Source: Bacteroidota bacterium
GTDB taxonomy: Bacteria > Bacteroidota > Bacteroidia > AKYH767-A > OLB10
Assembly (NCBI GenBank): GCA_016714535.1
Contig: JADKDR010000005.1
Coordinates: 1 to 64,000 of the forward strand
DNA length: 64,000 nucleotides
Direction: 5' to 3'
Shown here: positions 1-7,430 of the stretch, piece by piece
Numbering within the stretch: position 1 is the first letter of the stretch
Layout: every line of letters starts with the position of its first letter
The notes under the pieces: generated by a model
Database searches by the model: none
What the model was told of the DNA's origin: nothing
What the model saw: only the letters and a program-made list of their open reading frames with translations
Position numbers and translations under genes: made by a program

Positions 1-829
1 TTTGATAAAATCCAATTTATTTAGATAAACATCAGTCTTATAAAATTTCTGATAAAGCAAAAAATTTTTCTGCTTGAACCAGTATATACTATTCGAAAAG
101 ATGTTACACCTGAACTAAAATTAGAAAAGGTGATTGACCTCGAATTAAATTAGCTTTAGAATTACGATTAAAAGAGTTTAATAATGATGCAAAGGCAGCA
201 TTCTCAAATCTTGCCGATAATCCAATTTGGCTGAATAAAGAAAAAGGTATCTCGATTAAGCGAGTAACTATTGAACCTGAGATTAAGCAATTCCTTTAAG
301 AGACAAGAAGGATCATAATGGTAATTTTATTTTGGATCTTAATGGTAATACAATTCCTGTAGATTTTGTTAAAACTGGAAACAACCATCATGTAGCAATT
401 TACAAAAATGAAATTGGCGATTTACAAGAAATGGTTGTTTCTTTTTATGAAGCAGTCGAGCGGGTTAATCAAGGACTATCGGCAATAGATAAAAGCTTTA
501 AAAGAGAAGCAGGCTGGGAGTTTCAGTTTACTATGAAACAAAATGAGTGCTTTGTTTTTCATGATGAAAAGACAGGATTTAATCCACATGAAATTGATTT
601 ACATAATCCTGATAACTATCATTTGATAAGCCCATATTTGTTTAGAGTCCAGAAATTGGCAAGCAAGAACTATATGTTTAGGCATCATTTAGAAACCAAC
701 GTGATTGACAGGAATGAGTTAAAGGAGGTTGCTTTTATAAATATTAGAAGCCTTTCCCCAATGTCAAAAACTATAAAAGTTCGAATTAATCATTTGGGTA
801 AAATTGTTACAGTTGGAGAAGAAGATTAA
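1..829 (+). pseudogene. cas9: Cas9 (type II-C), C-terminal part, frame-disrupted and cut by the window edge
   Basis: The last 166 codons (from about 332) read as the Cas9 C-terminal/PAM-interacting region: GNTIPVDFVKTGNNHHVAIY, then GFNPHEIDL, LFRVQKLASK and RHHLETNV, ending TAA at 827-829. Upstream the same protein continues in other frames: EPVYTIRKDVTPEL at 76-150, then AAFSNLADNPIWLNKEKG at 150-296, then DKKDHNG from about 302. A further stretch (DKHQSYKISDKAKNFSA) occupies 24-74 in yet another frame. So three or four frame breaks lie within 300 bases, each repairable by one base. Cas9 is the crRNA-guided DNA endonuclease of type II systems; the catalytic RuvC and HNH parts would lie left of the window. 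Identification is firm from motifs and from cas1, cas2 and the array downstream. Whether it is a true pseudogene or poor sequence is open: the break density is far above the rest of the window. Confidence 0.85.
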
Positions 830-839
830 TTGCTGTAGC

Positions 840-872
840 AAACCTCCGAGGTTTAAAAAACCTCGGAGGTTT
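840..872. repeat. REP-type perfect hairpin downstream of cas9
   Basis: A perfect palindrome: arm AAACCTCCGAGGTTT, loop AAA, then the exact complement, giving a 15-bp stem. It sits 11 bases after the cas9 stop and 80 bases before the RAYT start. The arm core AAACCTCCGAGG recurs at 1178-1210 inside the RAYT gene. There is no T-tract, so it is not a normal terminator. Hairpins beside RAYT genes are the hallmark of REP elements. Confidence 0.8.
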
Positions 873-951
873 ATCAAGAGGAGGATTAGAACGATTAGGT
901 TTAGAACAAGGAACTTTATAATTGAAGTAACAAATTGAAAAACATTCTACC

Positions 952-1557
952 ATGCCACAAAAACTTGAACCCTTATTGCCCGGCTGTTATTACCACATTT
1001 ATAATCATGCTAATGGTAACGAAAATTTATTTAATAGCGAGGCCAATTATTTGTATTTTTTGGAAAAATATGTTGAGTACATCCATCCAATTGCCGATAC
1101 ATTTGCTTACTGTTCAATGCCAAATCATTTTCATTTTTTTGTTCGTATAAAGGATGATATAGTTGTCGAGCAGCAGCAAACCTCCGAGGTTTTAAAAACC
1201 TCGGAGGTTTTTGTATCGCAGCAGTTTTCGAATTTTTTTAACGCTTATTCTAAAGCAATTAATAAAGAGCGTGGTCGAATGGGTAGTTTATTCAATCACC
1301 GCTATAAACGCAAACAAGTTTTTACAACCGATTACTTTATCAACCTTATTCATTACATACATCTAAATCCAATTGCGCATGGTTTTGTAAAAAGTGCCCA
1401 TGACTGGAAATATTCTTCGTATCATTCCTTTCTTACCAACCATCCTACAAAAATAAATCGCGATGAAGCATTGAAGTGGTTTGATGATTTAAATAATTTT
1501 AAAGCATTACATCAATCACCTGTTAGCGAAAGATTTATACTTGATTTAGAGTTGTAG
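952..1557 (+). CDS. REP-associated tyrosine transposase (RAYT, Y1_Tnp/IS200-like HUH family)
   Basis: A 201-residue single-domain transposase of the IS200-like Y1 family. These enzymes nick and rejoin single-stranded DNA through a covalent tyrosine link and act on REP hairpins. Visible: GCYYHIYNHANGNENLF near the N-terminus, the HUH metal motif MPNHFHFFV (His59-x-His61), the candidate nucleophile Tyr99 in NAYSKAINK, then GSLFNHRYKR and HYIHLNPIAHG. Length is normal and the gene looks intact. Residues about 76-88 (QTSEVLKTSEVF) are encoded by a REP-type hairpin lying inside the reading frame. It stands between cas9 and cas1, an unusual place that breaks the usual cas9-cas1-cas2 order. It looks like an insertion or a domesticated single-copy RAYT; no link to CRISPR function is known. 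Confidence 0.85.
   Translation: MPQKLEPLLPGCYYHIYNHANGNENLFNSEANYLYFLEKYVEYIHPIADTFAYCSMPNHFHFFVRIKDDIVVEQQQTSEVLKTSEVFVSQQFSNFFNAYSKAINKERGRMGSLFNHRYKRKQVFTTDYFINLIHYIHLNPIAHGFVKSAHDWKYSSYHSFLTNHPTKINRDEALKWFDDLNNFKALHQSPVSERFILDLEL
1178..1210. repeat. REP-type hairpin inside the RAYT coding sequence
   Basis: Arm AAACCTCCGAGGTTTT, one-base loop, then the exact complement: a 16-bp perfect stem. It shares the core of the hairpin at 840-872 and keeps the RAYT frame open, adding about a dozen residues in a variable loop between the HUH motif and the tyrosine helix. Confidence 0.85.
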
Positions 1558-1569
1558 ATGCAGTATATC

Positions 1570-1596
1570 CCTTCAAGGGTTTCAAACCCTGAAAGG
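1570..1596. repeat. Second-type REP-like imperfect palindrome ahead of cas1
   Basis: CCTTCAAGGGTTT, a single C, then AAACCCTGAAAGG: an inner 7-bp perfect stem extended by 4 more pairs across two mismatches. It lies 12 bases after the RAYT stop and about 34 bases before the cas1 start. Its sequence differs from the AAACCTCCGAGG hairpins, so it may be a second REP class. Confidence 0.6.
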
Positions 1597-1629
1597 ATTA
1601 ATCAATGGTACAGATTAAATAAAACCGTT

Positions 1630-2559
1630 ATGATAAAACGAACATTGTATTTTGGCAATCCAGCTTATTTAAGCATAAGCAAAGCGCAATTGGTTGTACA
1701 AGTACCACCCACTGCACAAAAGGAAAGCGCAAGCCAATTGCTAACCTTTGTAACTGCTGCATCTATACCTGTTGAAGATATTGGCGTGGTGGTATTCGAC
1801 AATTATCAAATTACATTATCGCATGCAGTATTGCAATACCTGCTCGATAATAATGTGGCAGTAGTATCGTGCGATGCCCGGCATCACCCGGTAGGATTGT
1901 TGTTGGCATTGCAAAGCAATACCATACAAAACGAACGCTACCGCACACAATTGGAAGCAAGCGAGCCATTGAAAAAACAATTGTGGGCGCAAACCATAGG
2001 GCAAAAAATAAAAAATCAGGCAGCATTGTTAACGCAATTGGGTGTCGATAACGGCTACCTTATACCATTGTACCGCAATGTAAAAAGTGGCGATAGCGAT
2101 AATGTGGAAGCAACAGCGGCCGCCTATTACTGGCAACACATTTTGCAGCATGTGATGGGCTTTAGACGACACCGCGAAGGCATACCACCCAACAATTATT
2201 TCAATTATGCCTATGCTATATTGCGCGCCACCATGGCACGCAGCATAGTAGCCGCAGGTCTGTTACCTACATTAGGCATACACCACGCCAACCGCTACAA
2301 TGCCTATTGCCTTGCCGATGATTTGATGGAACCCTACAGGCCATTTGCCGATATACTAGTAATGCAATGGATAGCAGCCAACGGAATAAAAGAAGAATTG
2401 GAAAAAAGCGATAAAGCCGAACTGCTAAAAGTTCCGGTGATGGATGTAATAATTGATGGCGAAAAAAGCCCACTCATGATAGCAACACAACGCACAGCCG
2501 TAAGCCTTGTAAAATGCTTCGAAGGCGAATGGCGCAAATTGCTTTATCCAGAAATGTAG
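1630..2559 (+). CDS. cas1: CRISPR-associated endonuclease Cas1 (type II-C)
   Basis: Cas1 integrates new spacers as a complex with Cas2. The 309-residue protein starts MIKRTLYFGNPAYLS, typical of type II Cas1. I chose the ATG at 1630 rather than the open frame reaching 1558, because the extra 24 codons only translate the REP-like palindrome. The three metal-binding residues fit the family: Glu160 (NVEATAAAYYW), His219 (GIHHANRYNAY) and Glu234 (DDLMEPYRPF), with the 15-residue His-to-Glu spacing expected for type II. The gene is intact. It follows the RAYT by 72 bases and is separated from cas2 by 260 bases, although these two genes usually abut. Confidence 0.95.
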   Translation: MIKRTLYFGNPAYLSISKAQLVVQVPPTAQKESASQLLTFVTAASIPVEDIGVVVFDNYQITLSHAVLQYLLDNNVAVVSCDARHHPVGLLLALQSNTIQNERYRTQLEASEPLKKQLWAQTIGQKIKNQAALLTQLGVDNGYLIPLYRNVKSGDSDNVEATAAAYYWQHILQHVMGFRRHREGIPPNNYFNYAYAILRATMARSIVAAGLLPTLGIHHANRYNAYCLADDLMEPYRPFADILVMQWIAANGIKEELEKSDKAELLKVPVMDVIIDGEKSPLMIATQRTAVSLVKCFEGEWRKLLYPEM

Positions 2560-2704
2560 TTGGGGAAGTTTTCAGTTTTAAATGCTGTTTTCAGTTGAGG
2601 AAGTTTTCAGTTTGGAATACAGTTGTCAGTTTTAATTTCAGTTTACAGTTGAGGAAGTTTTCAGTTTGGAATATAGTTTTCAGTTTTAAATACAGATTTT
2701 AGTT
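2557..2704. repeat. Degenerate tandem repeats between cas1 and cas2
   Basis: Three imperfect copies of a unit of roughly 35-56 bases, each opening with AGTTGAGGAAGTTTTCAG or a close variant (about 2557, 2592 and 2648), with TTTGGAATA and CAGTTTTAAA segments between them. The run starts at the cas1 stop codon. It explains most of the abnormal cas1-cas2 gap. I see no gene in it. Confidence 0.65.
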
Positions 2705-2775
2705 AACGACTTATAAACAAATAAATGCTCAAACTTCGCCAGGCATCCATACCTTAGTGTCTGGACTATTAAACT

Positions 2776-2810
2776 TTCTCAACCTTCAAAACCTTCTCAA
2801 CCTTCAAAAC
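2776..2810. repeat. 17-bp direct repeat just upstream of cas2
   Basis: TTCTCAACCTTCAAAAC occurs at 2776-2792 and again at 2794-2810, one base apart, ending 9 bases before the cas2 ATG. It is a simple tandem duplication in the cas2 leader. Confidence 0.75.
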
Positions 2811-2819
2811 TAAATAAAA

Positions 2820-3158
2820 ATGAACCTCGAACGCCTAAACGCCTATCGCATTATGTGGACATTTGTAATGTACGATTTGCCAACCGAAACCAAGGCAGAA
2901 CGTAAAGCTGCAGCAAAATTCCGTAAAGATTTGTTGCAAGATGGTTTCAGCATGTTTCAATTTAGCTCATACATTCGCCACAGTGCAAGCAGCGAAAATG
3001 CCAATGTGCACAAAAAACGTGTAACCAAAAGCCTGCCCGAACATGGCAAGGTGGGCATACTGCAAATTACCGATAAACAGTTTGGTGACATGGAAATATT
3101 TTATGGAAAAAAACCTGCAAAGTTGCCCAACATACCACAGCAGTTAGAATTGTTTTAG
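2820..3158 (+). CDS. cas2: CRISPR-associated protein Cas2 (type II)
   Basis: A 112-residue Cas2, the structural partner of Cas1 in spacer integration. The ferredoxin-like core shows TFVMYDLPTETKAER with the conserved Asp19 at the end of the first strand, a middle DGFSMFQFSSYIRH segment, the EHGKVGILQITDKQFG strand, and the KKPAKLPN...LELF tail seen in type II Cas2 proteins. It is intact. It is followed at once by a strong hairpin (3168-3186) and then, after about 80 bases, by the array. Confidence 0.95.
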   Translation: MNLERLNAYRIMWTFVMYDLPTETKAERKAAAKFRKDLLQDGFSMFQFSSYIRHSASSENANVHKKRVTKSLPEHGKVGILQITDKQFGDMEIFYGKKPAKLPNIPQQLELF

Positions 3159-3161
3159 AAA

Positions 3162-3186
3162 TAAAAAATCCCGCACAGGGCGGGAT
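3162..3186 (-). terminator. Rho-independent terminator between cas2 and the CRISPR array
   Basis: ATCCCGC-ACAGG-GCGGGAT forms a 7-bp GC-rich stem. Read on the minus strand it is followed directly by TTTTTTATTT, a proper U-tract; read on the plus strand it is followed only by AATTTTAC. It therefore best stops transcripts coming leftward out of the array, although it may also serve cas2. Confidence 0.7.
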
Positions 3187-4953
3187 AATTTTACTCAACA
3201 GCTACCATTTTTTTAATCCTAATTATCATCAAAAACGCCTACAATAAAGGGTTTAAGCCAATATATACTGTTGATGATATTTCAAAGATACAAACTGAAA
3301 GCAAATCACAACATATCAAGCAAAAGGAAGCGGAACAAGGTTACTGTTGATGATATTTCAAAGATACAAACTGAAAGCAAATCACAACCAACTTCAACCC
3401 CAACCCAAACGCGTTGATGATATTTCAAAGATACAAACTGAAAGCAAATCACAACCATGTATATTCAATTGGATAACCTACAAACTGTTGATGATATTTC
3501 AAAGATACAAACTGAAAGCAAATCACAACAACTTATCTGTGCGTGAAGTGCGAAGTTGCGACTGTTGATGATATTTCAAAGATACAAACTGAAAGCAAAT
3601 CACAACCAACGTAAGGCAGATATGCCACATTGAATTACTGTTGATGATATTTCAAAGATACAAACTGAAAGCAAATCACAACAACTGGTTTAGTAATATC
3701 AAGACCATTATAACTGTTGATGATATTTCAAAGATACAAACTGAAAGCAAATCACAACACAAGGCTGGTTACTTGGTAATGTGAAACTGTTGATGATATT
3801 TCAAAGATACAAACTGAAAGCAAATCACAACTAATTTTTGGAAATAGATAATTTTGCCACAAACTGTTGATGATATTTCAAAGATACAAACTGAAAGCAA
3901 ATCACAACCAATAATTGGAGTGATCAGGAGCGAGTTATACTGTTGATGATATTTCAAAGATACAAACTGAAAGCAAATCACAACATAGAATAATTTATAT
4001 CCTCTCTTAAAAAATACTGTTGATGATATTTCAAAGATACAAACTGAAAGCAAATCACAACTAATGTCTTGTAGGAAGAACGTTGCTGTGGACTGTTGAT
4101 GATATTTCAAAGATACAAACTGAAAGCAAATCACAACTCAGGATTTAGCCAAGTTTGAAAATGTAATACTGTTGATGATATTTCAAAGATACAAACTGAA
4201 AGCAAATCACAACCACTGAATGGAATACCGTTACTGTTGATGATATTTCAAAGATACAAACTGAAAGCAAATCACAACACTGATGGCTAGCTGCTCCGAT
4301 CAGACTGTTGATGATATTTCAAAGATACAAACTGAAAGCAAATCACAACGTAGATAGTTACGTCATTAAATATTTTTCGACTGTTGATGATATTTCAAAG
4401 ATACAAACTGAAAGCAAATCACAACAGCATCCTACACTGCCCAAACATTAAAAAAACTGTTGATGATATTTCAAAGATACAAACTGAAAGCAAATCACAA
4501 CACTTCTGTTCTAATTATAGGCGGTGCCTTAACTGTTGATGATATTTCAAAGATACAAACTGAAAGCAAATCACAACAAAGAATAATTTAATCCTCTCTC
4601 CTTAAATACTGTTGATGATATTTCAAAGATACAAACTGAAAGCAAATCACAACCCCGAGCGGGCCCCTCAGCGGGCCCCTCAGAAACTGTTGATGATATT
4701 TCAAAGATACAAACTGAAAGCAAATCACAACCTAAAGATGCAAGTTGACTTTATTTATTTACTGTTGATGATATTTCAAAGATACAAACTGAAAGCAAAT
4801 CACAACCGGTATACCATTTTTTAATTTCCTTCAATCACTGTTGATGATATTTCAAAGATACAAACTGAAAGCAAATCACAACTGCAGTGCACACGATACA
4901 ATGACAAAACTGTTGATGATATTTCAAAGATACAAACTGAAAGCAAATCAAAC

Positions 4954-5005
4954 CAGACAGTTGATGATTTCAAAGACACAGCAAACAAATCGTGAAAATT
5001 AACTA
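4954..5005. repeat. Decayed CRISPR repeat and lost spacer
   Basis: After the repeat copy at 4909-4953 there are only three bases before ACAGTTGATGATTTCAAAG at 4957, a repeat copy with several internal deletions and substitutions that fades out near 4995. No normal spacer is present on either side. Confidence 0.75.
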
Positions 5006-5055
5006 ACTGTTGATGATATTTCAAAGATACAAACTGAAAGCAAATCACAACCATA

Positions 5056-5088
5056 ACTGTTGATGATACTTCAAGTGAAAGCACAGTC
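5056..5088. repeat. Second decayed CRISPR repeat
   Basis: ACTGTTGATGATACTTCAAG followed by TGAAAGCACAGTC is a 33-base repeat remnant lacking the middle of the unit. It is separated from its neighbours by only 4 bases on each side (CATA, TAAT), so spacers were lost here too. Confidence 0.75.
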
Positions 5089-5719
5089 TAATACTGTTGA
5101 TGATATTTCAAAGATACAAACTGAAAGCAAATCCACCAACTGAAACAATTGCACTGTTGATGATATTTCAAAGATACAAACTGAAAGCAAATCACAACGC
5201 CCACATCTCACGACCCTCGCGCCTAAGCACTGTTGATGATATTTCAAAGATACAAACTGAAAGCAAATCACAACGCCCACATCTCACGACCCTCGCGCCT
5301 AAGCACTGTTGATGATATTTCAAAGATACAAACTGAAAGCAAATCACAACTATTGTAGGCATCAAGAACGCCAATAACCAACTGTTGATGATATTTCAAA
5401 GATACAAACTGAAAGCAAATCACAACTGAGTCGCGGACTTATGCCTTAACTGTTGATGATATTTCAAAGATACAAACTGAAAGCAAATCACAACGGTAGT
5501 CAACGGAGGCATAAACACTTCATGACTGTTGATGATATTTCAAAGATACAAACTGAAAGCAAATCACAACAATAATTGGAAATCAGGAGCGAGTCATATA
5601 CTGTTGATGATATTTCAAAGATACAAACTGAAAGCAAATCACAACTATTAATGACTATCGGGCAGATGGCAAAACTGTTGATGATATTTCAAAGATACAA
5701 ACTGAAAGCAAATCACAAC

Positions 5720-5888
5720 ACGTTTGCGGCCTTAAGCCAAAATTGATAGATGAAAGTATAAACAATATTTTTTAATAGACAAGCTATGAGGCAATTAAAT
5801 TTAATGAATATCCAAAATCAAAATTTATTGACCTGTAACCGAGCAGGCAATTAGCTGAATTGATATTAATGTATTTGAGACAAAAAGT
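5720..5888 (-). promoter_or_regulatory. Probable CRISPR leader (minus-strand sense)
   Basis: An AT-rich, gene-free stretch between the last repeat and the mpl terminator. If the array is transcribed leftward, this is the leader. On the minus strand a TTG near 5788 is followed 19 bases later by TATACTTTC, only a weak match to the Bacteroidota TTG...TAnnTTTG pattern. The placement is inferred from array polarity, not from a clear promoter. Confidence 0.4.
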
Positions 5889-5938
5889 ATCACACAATTT
5901 TTGATGCAAAACATCAATCAAATTGAATAACGTGTGAT
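5889..5938 (-). terminator. Branched stem-loop terminator of mpl
   Basis: Nested pairing ATCACA/TGTGAT, CAATTT/AAATTG and TTGATG/CATCAA around a CAAAA loop gives about 18 paired bases with two small bulges. It begins 6 bases past the mpl stop on the minus strand and is followed there by ACTTTTTGTC. It would separate mpl transcription from the CRISPR leader. Confidence 0.6.
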
Positions 5939-5943
5939 TATTA

Positions 5944-7299
5944 TTATATCTCAAAAAATTCATCCATCAATTTATTTAAATTTATTCCATCAAAAGTGCC
6001 ACTGCTCATCATTAGCAATACCGTATTTGATTTAGGAGCATCTAGTAGCATTTGTTTCAGCATGGCAGAGTCGGTAAGCACAGTTACTTTTCCACCAAAA
6101 CAAGTGGTTACAAATTCTTCGCTTAGTGCTTCTAATTTTTTATGTGCAATGGTGTGATGATTAAAGTACACCACTGCTGTATCTGCATTGTCAAGACATC
6201 CACGGTAATCAAGCAGGAATGTTTTATTCAAACTGCTAAATGTGTGCAACTCTAAACAGGCTATTAATTTATGTTTTGGAAATTGCTCACGCACTGCATC
6301 AACAGTAGCTTTTACCTTTGATGGTGCATGGGCAAAATCTTTATAGAAAACAAAATCATCTTTACGGCCAACCAACTCAAGCCTTCGTGCTGCACCGGTA
6401 AAGTCTGCTATCAATTTATAGAATTCGTGCGTATATATTCCTGCTTCTGCACAGGCAAGTATAGCTGCCTCCCTGTTGATCACATTATGTTTTTCAAAAA
6501 TAGAAATCGGATATTTTATATTTTCATAAATGATATAAGTAACATCGTCTTCTGTTTCGTAAGCGGGCAAATTATAAGTAATGCGCATGGCATGTATAGC
6601 ATCGCTTTTCATCAATTGTGCTACTTGTTCATCCTCAGCGCAACCAATTAATTTTCCATCAGCTGGAATTTGTTTTGCAAATAGTTCAAACTGCTCATAG
6701 TAATTTTCAAAAGTTGGAAACACATTAATATGGTCCCAGGCAATGCCCGAAATAATTCCAACATCGGCTTTGTATAGATGAAACTTGGGCCTGCGGTCGA
6801 TGGGAGAGGCAAGGTATTCATCACCTTCAATTATGATAACGGGGGCATCGGATAGTCTCACCATGGTATCAAATCCTGTAATCATACTTCCTACAAGGTA
6901 GTCAAAATTTTTGCTTGCTTTTTTCAGCACATGCATGATCATGCTGGTAATGGTTGTTTTGCCATGACTACCACCAATCACAATACGTTTTTTATTTTTC
7001 GATTGTTCGTAAATGTATTCGGGATAAGAAAATATGGGTAGCCCCAACTGCTGCGCACGCAGCAGTTCAGGATTATCGATGCGCGCATGCATTCCCAAAA
7101 TGATAGCATCCAGGTTAGTCGAAATTTTTTCAGGAAACCAACCAATTTTTTCAGGGAGCAAGCGGTAGGTGGCCAATCGCGAACGCGATGGCTCATTTAT
7201 TTCATCATCACTACCGGTTACGGTCAGTCCCTTATGATGCAGGGCTAACGCAAGATTGTGCATGGCCGCACCTCCTATCGCTATAAAATGTACATTCAT
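5944..7299 (-). CDS. mpl: UDP-N-acetylmuramate:tripeptide ligase-like Mur ligase (Mpl family)
   Basis: A 451-residue Mur-ligase family protein. Mpl joins recycled murein peptide to UDP-MurNAc in the cytoplasm, saving cell-wall precursors. Visible: the N-terminal nucleotide-binding loop IAIGGAAMHNLALALH, the ATP-binding P-loop GGSHGKTT (109-116), the acidic motif IIIEGDEYLAS, the ISGIAWDHINVFPT motif with the conserved DH, and the C-terminal YKDFAHAPSKVKATV region. The DH-N and AHAP features favour Mpl over MurC. It is intact, starts at the ATG at 7299, and is divergent from the hydrolase gene at 7431. Confidence 0.85.
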   Translation of the reverse strand: MNVHFIAIGGAAMHNLALALHHKGLTVTGSDDEINEPSRSRLATYRLLPEKIGWFPEKISTNLDAIILGMHARIDNPELLRAQQLGLPIFSYPEYIYEQSKNKKRIVIGGSHGKTTITSMIMHVLKKASKNFDYLVGSMITGFDTMVRLSDAPVIIIEGDEYLASPIDRRPKFHLYKADVGIISGIAWDHINVFPTFENYYEQFELFAKQIPADGKLIGCAEDEQVAQLMKSDAIHAMRITYNLPAYETEDDVTYIIYENIKYPISIFEKHNVINREAAILACAEAGIYTHEFYKLIADFTGAARRLELVGRKDDFVFYKDFAHAPSKVKATVDAVREQFPKHKLIACLELHTFSSLNKTFLLDYRGCLDNADTAVVYFNHHTIAHKKLEALSEEFVTTCFGGKVTVLTDSAMLKQMLLDAPKSNTVLLMMSSGTFDGINLNKLMDEFFEI

Positions 7300-7430
7300 A
7301 TACGTTTACTTTCTGTATGCAATAGTAGCACATGTATGGTAGTTGCAGCGCATGGTTAGTTCCAAATAAAGTTGAATTCATCAACATACTTTTGTGAGCA
7401 TTTATTTTATTACTTCGCTAAAAAAAAGCA

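Larger units (their letters stand above)
3267..5719 (-). CRISPR. Type II-C CRISPR array: 46-nt repeats, about 33 good copies
   Basis: The plus-strand repeat is 46 nt, starting ACTGTTGATGATATTTC and ending GAAAGCAAATCACAAC. The first copy is at 3267-3312 and the last at 5674-5719. I count 31 essentially exact copies, two small variants (4909-4953 lacks one C; 5093-5138 has an altered end), and two strongly decayed ones (about 4957 and 5056). The copy at 3410-3455 has CGC for its first three bases. Spacers are mostly 30 nt (27-32), with short ones of 19-26. In minus-strand sense the repeat begins GTTGTGATTTGC, like type II repeats whose 5' part pairs with tracrRNA, and a minus-strand terminator lies at the left end, so I infer leftward pre-crRNA transcription from a leader at 5720 or beyond. 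One spacer is present twice (5199-5228, 5275-5304). Confidence 0.98.

Noticed and set aside
2514..2702. 62-codon open frame over the end of cas1 and the following repeats
   Set aside because: Overlaps cas1 and translates the degenerate repeat into FSVWN repeats; not a gene.
3347..5312. Open frames across the CRISPR array on both strands with repeated IFQRYKLKANHN-like or DLLSVCIFEISST-like peptides
   Set aside because: They are translations of the 46-nt repeats; the array explains them fully.
3253..5740. TTAAGCCAA at both flanks of the array (3253-3261 and 5732-5740), as if target-site duplications
   Set aside because: Only 9 bases, and at different distances from the repeats (5 and 12); too weak to claim.
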